Origin: Gimesia sp.
GTDB taxonomy: Bacteria; Planctomycetota; Planctomycetia; Planctomycetales; Planctomycetaceae
DNA length: 64,000 bases
Assembly: GCA_002706765.1 (NCBI GenBank)
Contig: PAJV01000024.1
Location: forward strand, 126,092 to 190,091
Direction of reading: 5' to 3'
Part shown: positions 38,101-47,190 of the stretch, piece by piece
How positions within the stretch are numbered: the stretch's first letter is position 1
Layout of the letters: the number at the start of each line of letters is the position of its first letter
Made by a program: the position numbers and the translations under genes
Notes under the pieces: model-generated
Database searches by the model: none
Told to the model about the DNA's origin: nothing
The model's input: the letters and a program-made list of their open reading frames with translations, nothing else

Positions 38101-39069
38101 TCAGGCAGCTTCGAATGGGCTGGCATTTGCACTGGGGAAATATTTACACATCAGAATTCCCAGCTCATAGAGCAGAATCAGAGGCAGCATCATCAGGATC
38201 ATACTCATCGGGTCAGCCGGTGTCATGAGCATGGAAATAATGGCAATGATCAAGATGGCCATGCGCCGTTTTTCATGGTAGTCCTGCAGACTGAATACGG
38301 AGATGCGTTCCAGAAACAGCATCACCAGTGGCAGCTGGAAACTGAGGCCGAACATCACGGGCAGCGTAATCGCAAAACTGATCCATTCAGACAGGCGGAT
38401 CTGAGGATTGACTCCCAGCAGTTTATTGAAGCCCAGCAAAAAGTTGAGGACGAAAGGAAAGACAGCATAAAAGCAGAACAGCGCACCACCCAGAAACAGA
38501 AAAATACTCATGGGCAGGTAGATGTAGACGTATTTGCGTTCATGGGGATACAGGCCAGCCGCGACGAACAGCCAGATCTGATAGATAACCCAGGGGCTGG
38601 CAAAAACCAGTCCCGCAACAAATGAAACCTTCAGGTAAATCGTCGTAAATGCTTCCTGTACCGCCAGGGTCACCGGTTCAGCCATTGTTTCTTCCAGGCT
38701 GTCGATTCGATACTGATAATCGCGAAGAATTTTCTGCAGCGCTTTGGTTTCCGCAGTCTGTGGCTGTTTACTGTTCAGGCTGGCAATCAGCTCCTCTATG
38801 CTTGCGGACTGATTGGCATCTGGATTATCCGGATCCGCTTCCACTTCATGTGGTAATTTATCAAGATTGTATTCTCTTAATGCGGAGTCGATCGGAGCCC
38901 GGACCACGGCAACAATTTTGTGACCGATGAATAATGCCCCGACAACACAAATGGCAAGACCAATTAACGCTTTCCATAAATGAACGCGAAGGGCTTCGAG
39001 GTGATCCCCAAAGCTCATGGTAGATTCATCAAATAGATCGTGAGACTGTGGTTTCATCTGACTTTGCAT
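38101..39069 (-). CDS. tatC: Twin-arginine translocase subunit TatC
   Basis: A protein of about 322 aa with six predicted transmembrane segments. The conserved N-terminal cytoplasmic motif MSFGDHLEALRVHLWKAL is followed by TM1. The periplasmic loop after TM1 is enlarged (about 90 residues, acidic, DPDNPDANQSASIEEL) compared with E. coli TatC (258 aa). Later motifs FVAGLVFASPWVIYQIW and LGGALFCFYAVFPFVLNFLLGF are typical. The start is uncertain: 39069 and 39057 are ATGs without a clear ribosome site, and the frame is open to 39102. It serves Tat substrates such as the protein at 10286-11251. Confidence 0.93.
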   Translation of the reverse strand: MQSQMKPQSHDLFDESTMSFGDHLEALRVHLWKALIGLAICVVGALFIGHKIVAVVRAPIDSALREYNLDKLPHEVEADPDNPDANQSASIEELIASLNSKQPQTAETKALQKILRDYQYRIDSLEETMAEPVTLAVQEAFTTIYLKVSFVAGLVFASPWVIYQIWLFVAAGLYPHERKYVYIYLPMSIFLFLGGALFCFYAVFPFVLNFLLGFNKLLGVNPQIRLSEWISFAITLPVMFGLSFQLPLVMLFLERISVFSLQDYHEKRRMAILIIAIISMLMTPADPMSMILMMLPLILLYELGILMCKYFPSANASPFEAA

Positions 39070-39185
39070 TCTGGAGAGACCAATACCAAACAGCATCACC
39101 ACGATCTGCGTTTCACGGGATGAGCGGTAACGGCATCAGTAAAATGAGCGGGTACTGTTCAGAACAAATGGAATAATGTAACTGG

Positions 39186-39227
39186 CTCCTGGGAAATTCA
39201 CTAGGATTGCAGAAAGTGAATCAGGAG
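39186..39227. other. Imperfect hairpin between the zinc-ribbon gene and tatC
   Basis: Arms CTCCTG/CAGGAG and ATTCACT/AGTGAAT form a 13-pair stem with a small asymmetric bulge. It follows the minus-strand gene that ends at 39340 and has no T-run. It could slow transcription into tatC or stabilise the upstream message. Confidence 0.3.
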
Positions 39228-39339
39228 TACCCACTCCATTTGCCCGCTGGATGAGCAGGAGGGAAGAGCGGTGATGACTTATACTATTGTAAACAACCAG
39301 ATCGGGCTGTCAACCAGAGGTATTCCGGAGATCCAGAAA

Positions 39340-41076
39340 TCAGGGAGTTGCAGGTTCTGCAGGACCCGCTTCCATGGCAGGGTCAACGGGGGCTTCCGCG
39401 GCGGCGGGTTGAGCTTCCTCCTCAACAATAATCCCATTGTGAGCCATGCCCAGATAGAGAAGATTGCCCGAGATAAGAAATATGGTCCAGGTCATCATCA
39501 CGTTTCCCATTTCTTTGTCGTCTTCTGCGTACGCCCAGCCCTTAACATACGCATACAAAGAAATGAATAAACCGAGTAAACATTGGCCGATACTATCTCG
39601 CTGGTTGATTTTGACCAGTGTCGTCCCAAAACAACCGAGAATGGTTAAGGAATTAATACCCAGAAGTACATACAGCAGCATCTCCGGCATCATGGGAACG
39701 AGGAAGTACAATGCTGCTCCCAGTCCGGCTCCGCCTCCCACTCCTGCTGTTGCCAGCTTCCAGCGGGCTGTCGCGGGGCCGGTCTTTTCCCGTTCTGCTT
39801 TAGAAACGTATTTGACTTCGTCCGCTTTGGTAATCAGGTTCAAGTCAGGCTTGCAATGTACAGCTAGTAAACCATTGACCCTTGCATTGTAAATTAATGT
39901 CGGGGCATAGAACATACAGGCCACTATCCACAGGATTGAAGGTACGATCAGAACTGATGGGTCAAGCTCTGCAGGAGTTTTCCCTGTGAACGGACCTTCT
40001 ACGAAATCCTTAATCTTATTTTCCTCTGCATATTCCTTTGCACCGTTATCTCTGGCAATCGATGAGTTGTAGCGGACATTCGAGAAAAATGTATTTAAAT
40101 CGTTACCGGACATGACACCTACTGCTGCCAGGCAGCCCAGCGCCGGAAGCGTCGTGACGATAAACACAAAGCACCAGAAGAACGCAGGCTTGAACAATTT
40201 CAGAAATGTTTTTACCAGTTTGTGCATCAGCCAGCCGGGGGTGGAGTCAACCACTGTCATATGGGGGATCGCCAGCGGGAACATCAGGAAAGTCGGGATG
40301 AATCCGATGGCAATGAGAATAGCGCCGGTGGGAACTGAACCATTTGAGATGAGATAAAAACCCATGGAACCCAAGATGGCCTGGGCAGGTAAACTGAACA
40401 GGATGATCCAGAAAATGAATTTGATTCCCAGTGCAGAACACAGGAAAAAGTCGAAATTGATTCGTTTCAATTTGTCTTTTTTCTGCAATGCATACCGGAC
40501 AACTTCTGTCTGAATAAACCAGATCCAGCCGGGAATTGCCATGATTGAGACGAAGGCGATGAATCCCCAGAATGCGCGGGGAGGAGTTCGGTGACACCAC
40601 ATCATCATAAAGACTGAACAGTAAAACAACGTACTTGCGATGGCAGAGTAAATGAAAGTCTTGACTGCCAGTCCTTTATGATTTCCCAGAAATTTAGAAG
40701 CATCACCCCAGGATTTTGAATAAAAGTCTTCAATGGCAGGACCTTTGCGCCTGCGTTTCCGACGCGTCGCCTCACTCATGCGTCCTGTGCTGAGATCAAC
40801 TCCGCAGTTAGCACATTCAATATCTTCTTCCCCGACATCATACCCACAGCGGGGGCAGATTTTCGCTGCCTTATCTTCGATCTTATCAATATCCAGGGTG
40901 GCCAGAAAATCATCGGTATCAGCGGGTTTGCTGGAACTGCTGCGTGTCTTGTTTGTCTTTGCCGCTGTGACTTTGACGGGCGCGCCGCATTCTTTACAAC
41001 GTACTCGTTTACCTTCAGCTTCGTCTCTGACGGAAAAGGTAGTGTTACATTCTTTGCAGCGAACCTTGATAGGCAT
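39340..41076 (-). CDS. Zinc-ribbon (MJ0042-type) multi-pass membrane protein
   Basis: A 578-aa protein. The N-terminus has an MJ0042-type ribbon (VRCKECNTTFSV ... VRCKECGAPVKV). A Ser/Lys-rich linker leads to a second Cys4 ribbon at about 74-95 (CPRCGYDVGEEDIECANCG). From about residue 130 there are eight or more hydrophobic segments, probably an integral membrane domain, with a large soluble insertion around 310-370. The C-terminus is Ala/Pro/Glu-rich. Such proteins are common in planctomycetes and have no known function. No neighbour gives a clear hint. Confidence 0.72.
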   Translation of the reverse strand: MPIKVRCKECNTTFSVRDEAEGKRVRCKECGAPVKVTAAKTNKTRSSSSKPADTDDFLATLDIDKIEDKAAKICPRCGYDVGEEDIECANCGVDLSTGRMSEATRRKRRRKGPAIEDFYSKSWGDASKFLGNHKGLAVKTFIYSAIASTLFYCSVFMMMWCHRTPPRAFWGFIAFVSIMAIPGWIWFIQTEVVRYALQKKDKLKRINFDFFLCSALGIKFIFWIILFSLPAQAILGSMGFYLISNGSVPTGAILIAIGFIPTFLMFPLAIPHMTVVDSTPGWLMHKLVKTFLKLFKPAFFWCFVFIVTTLPALGCLAAVGVMSGNDLNTFFSNVRYNSSIARDNGAKEYAEENKIKDFVEGPFTGKTPAELDPSVLIVPSILWIVACMFYAPTLIYNARVNGLLAVHCKPDLNLITKADEVKYVSKAEREKTGPATARWKLATAGVGGGAGLGAALYFLVPMMPEMLLYVLLGINSLTILGCFGTTLVKINQRDSIGQCLLGLFISLYAYVKGWAYAEDDKEMGNVMMTWTIFLISGNLLYLGMAHNGIIVEEEAQPAAAEAPVDPAMEAGPAEPATP

Positions 41077-41290
41077 GTAAGACCTTTGAGATGTCTGGTG
41101 AGAATCCTCGAAATCAATTCCAGTCGACCTGCCCCTGAAAGGTTTTTTTATCCGGTTTCGGATCTGGGGATGTTACTAAGTCTGGCCGACTCTTTGTTTT
41201 CCAATTATCAGCAGAGCAAGGGGCATTTCGCAAGTGGACAGTGACTGAATTTCAAATGCTGATGATTTATCGTCGGGAATCCGTTCGAGT

Positions 41291-42148
41291 TTAATTCAAC
41301 AAGGGATCGTATTGTTTTACCTTCAGCAGCCTCTGCATTTCGAACAATCGAGAACGCGTCTTCTGTTCCAGAGACAATCGGCGGCTCCTGCTGAAAAACG
41401 CCAGGGCTCGATCCAGGCAACGCGTTGCCCGACAGAAGCGGCCGGCAATCCAGAATAATTCACCCAGATGGACCAGATCCTGACCCATCTGGGTGAGATT
41501 ATCTGTCTGTCTGTGGAGCACGTATGCTTTTCTGAGGCAGGAAATTGCAGAAACAGGATTTCCCTGAAGGCCTTTAACGATGCCCAGGTTTCCCCAGTCC
41601 GCTGCCTGGGAGTCCGCATCGCCATACAGGATCTCGCGTGAAAGTGATATGTTCAGTAGTTGTTCGGCCAGAGCGTAATCTTCCTGCTGAATCGCGTCAT
41701 TGGCGCGACCTGTCAGATCACAGGCCGAGTCGTCCGAAAGGTGTTCCAGCTCTGCATGCAGGCTTTGATGATTTGTTGAACGTAGATCGCCCCAGGCAAT
41801 GGAGTATTGCTGAAATTGTGCGGCTAACTCAAAGAAACTCAGGTTACGATACGCGACTGCCAGGTTATGGCAGGCGACGGATCTCAACCGATTGTTCCCC
41901 TGCTGTTGTGCTTCATCAAGTACAATCGAGAATTCTTCAATCGATTCCACGTGGGAGCCTGTTTCCAGCAGGAATTGTCCCAGATACAGGCTGCGTTCCC
42001 AGCGGGATGCTTTGTACTCGTTCGAGAAAAAAAGGGCTCGGGCTTCCTGAGGTTTTCCCTTTGATACCAGCAGTCGGGCGCGTTGAGTCAGTTGCATCAA
42101 AATGTCCGATGCTGCTGTTCTCGATGTAGGGGGCAATGAATCTGACAC
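41291..42148 (-). CDS. TPR-repeat protein
   Basis: A 285-aa protein. The GTG at 42148 is chosen because GAGAGGAG (complement of 42156-42163) sits seven bases upstream; the frame is open to 42271 but has no site there. Helical TPR-like repeats run from about residue 30 to 270 (RLRSVACHNLAVAYRNLSFFELAAQF; QAADWGNLGIVKGLQGNPVSAISCLRKAY, each shown in part). No signal peptide is visible, so it is probably cytoplasmic. TPRs bind protein partners; the partner is unknown. Confidence 0.72.
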   Translation of the reverse strand: MSDSLPPTSRTAASDILMQLTQRARLLVSKGKPQEARALFFSNEYKASRWERSLYLGQFLLETGSHVESIEEFSIVLDEAQQQGNNRLRSVACHNLAVAYRNLSFFELAAQFQQYSIAWGDLRSTNHQSLHAELEHLSDDSACDLTGRANDAIQQEDYALAEQLLNISLSREILYGDADSQAADWGNLGIVKGLQGNPVSAISCLRKAYVLHRQTDNLTQMGQDLVHLGELFWIAGRFCRATRCLDRALAFFSRSRRLSLEQKTRSRLFEMQRLLKVKQYDPLLN

Positions 42149-42383
42149 TGCAAACTCCTCTCGTATTTCTAATTCTGGTGATTGTAGAAATCTGAAACGA
42201 GAGAGAGTGTGTGTGAGATGAGTGCATTTGAGGGCGAGGATCCCTCTCACCTGAAGGAGAGATCCAGGCAAAAACTTTTTAGTAGCTTTATCGATATTAC
42301 CTGTTTTGCCGATTGTGTCAATTGTAAAATAAATAATATCGAAACTGTTTGGAAAAATGCCAGTTTCTTAGTTTTCAGGGCTC

Positions 42384-42539
42384 ATGGCTAATCAGGCGGG
42401 AAATGACAGGTTGCCTGAGATAGCCCGAACTCTCATGGGCATGTTCAATAATGGATTGTTAGATCATGTAGTCAGTCATCTCAATGAAGATCCAGATACC
42501 GAGCCTGCTGCCATAATGGCAGCAGGAATTCGGGTGTAA
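42384..42539 (+). CDS. Possible small protein, 51 aa
   Basis: The ATG at 42384 follows CAGGG by three bases, and the frame runs 51 codons to TAA at 42537. The product (start MANQAGNDRLPEIARTLMG, end AAIMAAGIRV) is predicted to be an amphipathic helix with an acidic C-terminal part. The composition is protein-like. Its last codons contain a perfect 11-base inverted repeat (42504-42526). It lies 250 bases upstream of groES. No family is recognised; the evidence is one open frame with a reasonable ribosome site. Confidence 0.4.
   Translation: MANQAGNDRLPEIARTLMGMFNNGLLDHVVSHLNEDPDTEPAAIMAAGIRV
42504..42526. repeat. Perfect 11-base inverted repeat
   Basis: CCTGCTGCCAT and ATGGCAGCAGG are separated by one base, and CCGA/TCGG flank them as a further imperfect extension. 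It is too tight for an RNA loop without opening the inner pairs, but ideal as a protein-binding dyad. It overlaps the end of the candidate 51-aa gene and lies 264 bases before groES. Confidence 0.6.
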
Positions 42540-42789
42540 TAGACTGTCCGGCAGGATTCTCAGAGGGCAGGATTTGGTTGCAAAAATTGTAACCGCCTGT
42601 CATTAAGAGTCTTATGGATTATTCTCTAAATAGGCACGGCTTTCGCAGCTAGGATTAGGACACTCCTGTCTGCACCTGCAGATATGAGTTGGCCATGTGT
42701 TGTTGTGGGATGGCAAAACCGCCACCACAGATCATAAATATATCCGATGTGAAGACATTCGAGTCAAAATTAAAATCTAGGAGATCCCA

Positions 42790-43107
42790 ATGGCGAAGAA
42801 GGCTGCCAAAGCAAGTAAAGGCGCCCGGATTGTCCCTCTTGGTGACAAAGTCGTTCTGAAAAGAGAAGTTGCAGAGTCAACCACAGCAGGGGGGATTGTT
42901 CTTCCTGACAGTGCACAGGATAAGCCACAACGTGGTGAAGTGGTCGCCGTGGGAGATGGACACGTCAAATCTGATGGAACAAAACTTCCATTAACCGTCA
43001 AGGAAGGGGACCGTGTCATTTTCAGTCCTTATGGTGGGGACGAAATCAAAATTGGCGGAGAAGAGTATCTGTTGCTCCGCGAAAGTGACATTTTGGCAAC
43101 TTACTAA
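42790..43107 (+). CDS. groES: Co-chaperonin GroES
   Basis: A 105-aa GroES/Cpn10. It has the mobile-loop region [23 protein letters not shown] (given in part) and the roof/core strands [33 protein letters not shown]. It has about eight extra Lys/Ala residues at the N-terminus relative to E. coli (97 aa). TAGGAGATCCC is an excellent ribosome site. groEL follows after about 100 bases, so both are likely one heat-shock operon. I see no CIRCE element (TTAGCACTC-N9-GAGTGCTAA) in the 250 bases upstream. Confidence 0.97.
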   Translation: MAKKAAKASKGARIVPLGDKVVLKREVAESTTAGGIVLPDSAQDKPQRGEVVAVGDGHVKSDGTKLPLTVKEGDRVIFSPYGGDEIKIGGEEYLLLRESDILATY

Positions 43108-43208
43108 GCTGCCCCTGTTTTAGTTATTAGCGGTAATCGCTCCCGATTCAGGTGAGCTGGTTACTCTTCCTTTCAAATTTCATACTGCGTACATGGAGAG
43201 ATAGTGAA

Positions 43209-44810
43209 ATGGCAAAGATGATTGCCTTCGATCAGGAAGCTCAAGAAGCGATGCGGCGCGGCATCAGTAAGCTGGCGCGAGCAGTTCGAGTCACGCTGGG
43301 TCCCAAAGGGCGTAACGTTATTCTTGAAAAAAGCTTTGGTTCCCCTACCGTAACGAAAGACGGTGTATCTGTCGCCCGTGAAATCGAACTGCCTGACAAG
43401 TTCGAAGACATGGGAGCCCGTATGGTGCGTGAAGTTGCCAGCAAAACTTCTGACATTGCCGGCGATGGAACCACCACTGCCACCATTATGGCAGAAGCTA
43501 TTTACAACGAAGGTCTGAAATCGGTCGTGGCCGGTGTCAGCCCGATTGCCATGAAACGCGGCATGGATAAGGCCGTCGAAGACATTGTGGACAAGCTCCA
43601 CAAGATGTCGATCGAATGCAAGAACAAAAAAGCGATTTCTCAGGTTGGTAAAGTCGCCTCCAATGGTGATGAAGAAATCGGCAAAATTCTTGCCGATGCC
43701 ATGGAACAGGTTGGAAAAGACGGCGTGATTACCGTTGAAGAAGGCCAGAGCCTGCAGACCAGCTTTGAAGTCGTTGAAGGGATGCAGTTTGATCGCGGCT
43801 ATCTGTCGCCTTACTTCGTTACCGATCCTCAGAGCATGTCCTGCGATCTGGAAGATGCTTACGTTCTGGTCCACGAAAAGAAGATTTCGAACATTAAAGA
43901 CCTGGTTCCCGTGCTGGAAAAAGTCGTTAATGCCGGTAAACCACTGCTGATCATTGCTGAAGACATCGAAGGCGAAGCACTGTCGACGCTTGTGATCAAC
44001 AAGCTGCGTGGTACTTTCCGTTGCTGTGCCGTGAAGGCACCTGGTTATGGCGATCGCCGTAAAGCAATGTTGCAGGATATCGCCATCATGGTGGGCGGCC
44101 AGGCGATCTTTGAAGATCTGGGGATTCAACTGGAAAACCTGCAGTTATCTGATCTGGGAACCGCTAAGAAGGTCTCCGTTGATAAAGACAACGCCACGAT
44201 CATCGAAGGTGGCGGAAAGCCGGGCGAAATCAAATCCCGAATTGAACAGATCCGTCGTGAACTCGAAAATTCAACCAGCGATTACGACAAAGAAAAGCTG
44301 GAAGAACGGATCGCGAAGCTTTCCGGTGGTGTAGCCCAGATCAATGTGGGTGCTGCTACTGAAAGTGAAATGAAAGAAAAGAAAGCCCGCGTGGAAGATG
44401 CTCTGCATGCTGTCCGTGCTGCTGTTGCTGAAGGCATCCTGCCCGGCGGTGGTGTGGCCTTACTGCGATGTTCTGCTGCCTGCAAGCCTACCGGTCTTTC
44501 TCAGGAAGAAAAAGTGGGATACGAGATCATTCTGCGAGCCTGTCGTTCACCTCTGACATCCATTGCCAATAATGCCGGCGATGATGGCAGTGTCGTCTGC
44601 GAAAAGGTTTCGGAACTGGAAGGAAACATGGGCTACAATGCCGCAACTTCCAAGTACGAAGATCTGGTCAAAAGCGGAATCATTGACCCGACCCGTGTGA
44701 CACGGTCTGCTTTGCAGAATTCGGCCAGTGTTTCGACCCTGCTGCTGACCAGCGATGCCCTGATCGCTGAAAAGGGCAAGGATGACCATGGCGACGACGA
44801 TCTGCACTAA
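43209..44810 (+). CDS. groEL: Chaperonin GroEL (without GGM tail)
   Basis: A 533-aa Hsp60. The ATG at 43209 opens [12 protein letters not shown]; the frame extends upstream but has no ribosome site there. ATP-binding and equatorial motifs are intact ([21 protein letters not shown] cited in part, [25 protein letters not shown]), as are the apical substrate-binding segments. The C-terminus ends in an Asp/His-rich DDHGDDDLH instead of the flexible Gly-Gly-Met repeat of most GroELs. Several bacteria carry extra groEL copies with altered tails, so another copy may exist elsewhere. A very strong terminator follows. Confidence 0.96.
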   Translation: MAKMIAFDQEAQEAMRRGISKLARAVRVTLGPKGRNVILEKSFGSPTVTKDGVSVAREIELPDKFEDMGARMVREVASKTSDIAGDGTTTATIMAEAIYNEGLKSVVAGVSPIAMKRGMDKAVEDIVDKLHKMSIECKNKKAISQVGKVASNGDEEIGKILADAMEQVGKDGVITVEEGQSLQTSFEVVEGMQFDRGYLSPYFVTDPQSMSCDLEDAYVLVHEKKISNIKDLVPVLEKVVNAGKPLLIIAEDIEGEALSTLVINKLRGTFRCCAVKAPGYGDRRKAMLQDIAIMVGGQAIFEDLGIQLENLQLSDLGTAKKVSVDKDNATIIEGGGKPGEIKSRIEQIRRELENSTSDYDKEKLEERIAKLSGGVAQINVGAATESEMKEKKARVEDALHAVRAAVAEGILPGGGVALLRCSAACKPTGLSQEEKVGYEIILRACRSPLTSIANNAGDDGSVVCEKVSELEGNMGYNAATSKYEDLVKSGIIDPTRVTRSALQNSASVSTLLLTSDALIAEKGKDDHGDDDLH

Positions 44811-44842
44811 GCTCAGATTTCGTCCCGTTTTATAATAGATTG

Positions 44843-44875
44843 AAAGCACCCGACAGGAGACTGTCGGGTGCTTTT
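44843..44875 (+). terminator. groESL terminator
   Basis: Perfect 14-base arms (44843-44856 and 44861-44874; core CACCCGACAG/CTGTCGGGTG) with the GAGA tetraloop are followed by TTTT. It lies 33 bases after the groEL stop. A textbook intrinsic terminator. Confidence 0.93.
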
Positions 44876-45082
44876 CGTATTCTTGATGGTCCAGGCGGCT
44901 CCGGCTCGCGAAGAGTTTATGGCGGTCCGGGTGGTTTTTCGTCCGGGTTTCAACAGTCCGGCGTCAGAATGTTAGAATGTGCGCATTGCGGACAGCAACT
45001 GATATTAGTACCATTTGCATCAATCCCGAGTTCCGTCAAATCATTGTTTACTCCTTCATTTCCAGAAGATTGGTAGAGTTTC

Positions 45083-46339
45083 GTGGCAAGAGAAAAAGTA
45101 GTTTTGGCATACAGTGGTGGCCTGGATACTTCAGTCGCCGTCAAGTGGATCAATGAAAAATACAACATGGACGTGATCACTTATACCTGTGATCTCGGCC
45201 AGGGTCGCGATGTGGATGGAATCAAGGAAAAAGCGATCAAAACCGGTGCTGTTGAAGCCGTCATTGAAGACACAAAAAACATGTTTGTGGACTTCTTTGT
45301 CTGGCCTTCTCTGATGACGGGGACAATGTATGAAGGAAAATACCCGCTGGCAACGGCGCTGGGACGTCCTCTGATTGCTCATCGTATGGTGGAAGTCGCC
45401 AAGGAGCACGGTGCGACGGCAGTAGCACACGGCTGTACCGGCAAAGGAAATGACCAGGTTCGATTTGATGTATCGTTTCAGACACTGGCGCCCCATTTGA
45501 AAATTATTGCACCGGTGCGTGAATGGAAATGGACACGTACTGAAGAATTACAGTACGCCAAAGAGCATGGCATCGAAGTGGAAGCCACGAAGGAAAGCAT
45601 TTTCAGCATCGACCAGAACTTATGGGGACGATCTGTAGAAGCAGGTGTCCTGGAAGATCCCTGGGTCGCCCCGCCTAAAGAAGCCTATAAGTGGACGGTT
45701 TCTCCCCAGGATGCTCCCAACCAGCCCGTGGAAGTCACAATCGAATTTGAGCAGGGACGGCCAATTGCCATCGATGGAAAAGAGATGGACGGCGCTGATC
45801 TGATTCTGCACCTGAATAAGATCGGTGGCGAAAACGGCGTCGGTCGCATCGATCATGTTGAGAACCGTCTGGTAGGGATCAAAAGCCGCGAAATTTATGA
45901 AGCGCCTGCTGCTGTGATTCTGCATAATGCCCACCGTGAACTGGAATACCTCACACTGAGCAGGCAGGCTCTGCGGTTTAAGACTTATGTCAGCCAGACC
46001 TGCAGCGACATCATTTATGATGGCCTGTGGTATAGTTCCTTCCACCAGGACCTGATGGGCTTTGTCGAAAAGAATCAGCGGTTTGTCTCAGGCACCGTGC
46101 GGGTTTCGCTGTATAAAGGAAATCATACAGTGACCGGTTTGAAAAGTGAGCACAGTCTTTACAGTCCTGAGCTGGCAACCTACGAAGAGGGTGACCAGTT
46201 CCCTCATGAAACCGCACTGGGTTTCATCAGGATCCATGGGCTGGCTCAGCAGACCCAGGCACGTCAACAGTTATTGAAAGGGGAGCCCAGCTCCAAGCCA
46301 ACCCGGATTATGCCCCCCAGTCAATCTGACAAATCCTGA
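45083..46339 (+). CDS. argG: Argininosuccinate synthase
   Basis: A 418-aa enzyme that joins citrulline and aspartate with ATP in arginine synthesis. The GTG at 45083 (V-A-R-E-K-V-V-L-A-Y) is the start. The PP-loop is AYSGGLDTSVAVKW, and the citrulline/aspartate-binding signatures GCTGKGNDQVRFD and EATKESIFSIDQNLWGRS are present. Length is normal (about 400 aa). A short Ser/Pro-rich tail ends the protein. It is a single gene, not next to argH or argF. Confidence 0.97.
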   Translation: MAREKVVLAYSGGLDTSVAVKWINEKYNMDVITYTCDLGQGRDVDGIKEKAIKTGAVEAVIEDTKNMFVDFFVWPSLMTGTMYEGKYPLATALGRPLIAHRMVEVAKEHGATAVAHGCTGKGNDQVRFDVSFQTLAPHLKIIAPVREWKWTRTEELQYAKEHGIEVEATKESIFSIDQNLWGRSVEAGVLEDPWVAPPKEAYKWTVSPQDAPNQPVEVTIEFEQGRPIAIDGKEMDGADLILHLNKIGGENGVGRIDHVENRLVGIKSREIYEAPAAVILHNAHRELEYLTLSRQALRFKTYVSQTCSDIIYDGLWYSSFHQDLMGFVEKNQRFVSGTVRVSLYKGNHTVTGLKSEHSLYSPELATYEEGDQFPHETALGFIRIHGLAQQTQARQQLLKGEPSSKPTRIMPPSQSDKS

Positions 46340-46444
46340 TAGAACTGGTTACAGACGCTCGTCAACCTGTATTGGATCTCATACGTAGATTGCTATCATC
46401 TGCAATGAGAAATGATTCGGGCCAACTTTAACACATGTGGTCGC

Positions 46445-47143
46445 ATGATGGATCAAACGACACAGAAAGGACGGACCATCGCAATCGGTGATATTCACGG
46501 TTGTGATGTTGCGCTGGGGATGATTTTATATCACCTCGAATTAACCCGGGAGGATACGTTTATTTGCCTGGGCGATGCGGTTGACCGGGGACCTGGTACC
46601 AAACATGTGATTGAGATTTTGCTGGATCTCAAAGCCACCTGCAAGCTGATTATGATCAAAGGCAATCATGAAGAGATGATGCTGGATGGCCTGCAGGGGG
46701 GGCACTGGGAATCAATCTGGCTGCAGCATGGCGGTAAAGAAGCAATCAACTCCTACGGGGGACGCTACGATCTCATCCCTGAAGAGCATCGTATTTTTAT
46801 GGCAACTGCCCTGGATTATTACGAGACGGACACGGACATTTTTGTCCATGCAACGGCTGTTCCCGGCACTCCCCTGGAAGACCTGACAAAACAGGAACTC
46901 CGCTGGGACCGGATCACAGGTGAAGAAGAACCGGATCCTTCCGGGCGTCGCATCATCTGCGGGCATACAGCACAGAAATCAGGAAAACCACTGGTATTTG
47001 ATGGCTGGGCCTGTCTGGATACCGCTGCTTATCGGGGAAACTATCTGACCGCGATCGACGTGCATACCAATGAGCTGTTTCAGGCCAAACAGTCAGGAAA
47101 ATATCGGGATGGCAAAACCCTCGAACGTTATCTTATCAAGTAA
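46445..47143 (+). CDS. Calcineurin-like metallophosphoesterase (PPP phosphatase type)
   Basis: A protein of about 232 aa. Metal-binding motifs of the PPP family are all visible: GDIHGC, CLGDAVDRGPGT (GDxxDRG), IKGNHEEMM (GNHE), and the later His residues in FVHATAV and ICGHTAQKSG. It matches bacterial serine/threonine phosphatases such as PrpA/PrpB or symmetrical Ap4A hydrolases in size. The substrate is open. The start is uncertain; ATGs at 46412, 46445 and 46448 are in frame, and the domain begins at RTIAIGDIHG. Confidence 0.9.
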   Translation: MMDQTTQKGRTIAIGDIHGCDVALGMILYHLELTREDTFICLGDAVDRGPGTKHVIEILLDLKATCKLIMIKGNHEEMMLDGLQGGHWESIWLQHGGKEAINSYGGRYDLIPEEHRIFMATALDYYETDTDIFVHATAVPGTPLEDLTKQELRWDRITGEEEPDPSGRRIICGHTAQKSGKPLVFDGWACLDTAAYRGNYLTAIDVHTNELFQAKQSGKYRDGKTLERYLIK

Positions 47144-47190
47144 CTCTGGTCATGCAGCAGAATGCTGTCTGCGTTCATGCAATAAGCCGA

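Noticed and set aside
42540-42789. CIRCE/HrcA operator before groES
   Set aside because: I looked for TTAGCACTC-N9-GAGTGCTAA and found no match in this stretch.
44969-45076. 35-codon frame with a C-x-x-C pair (MLECAHCGQQLIL) just before argG
   Set aside because: No ribosome site, ends right before argG and has no fold beyond one Cys pair; more likely leader sequence.
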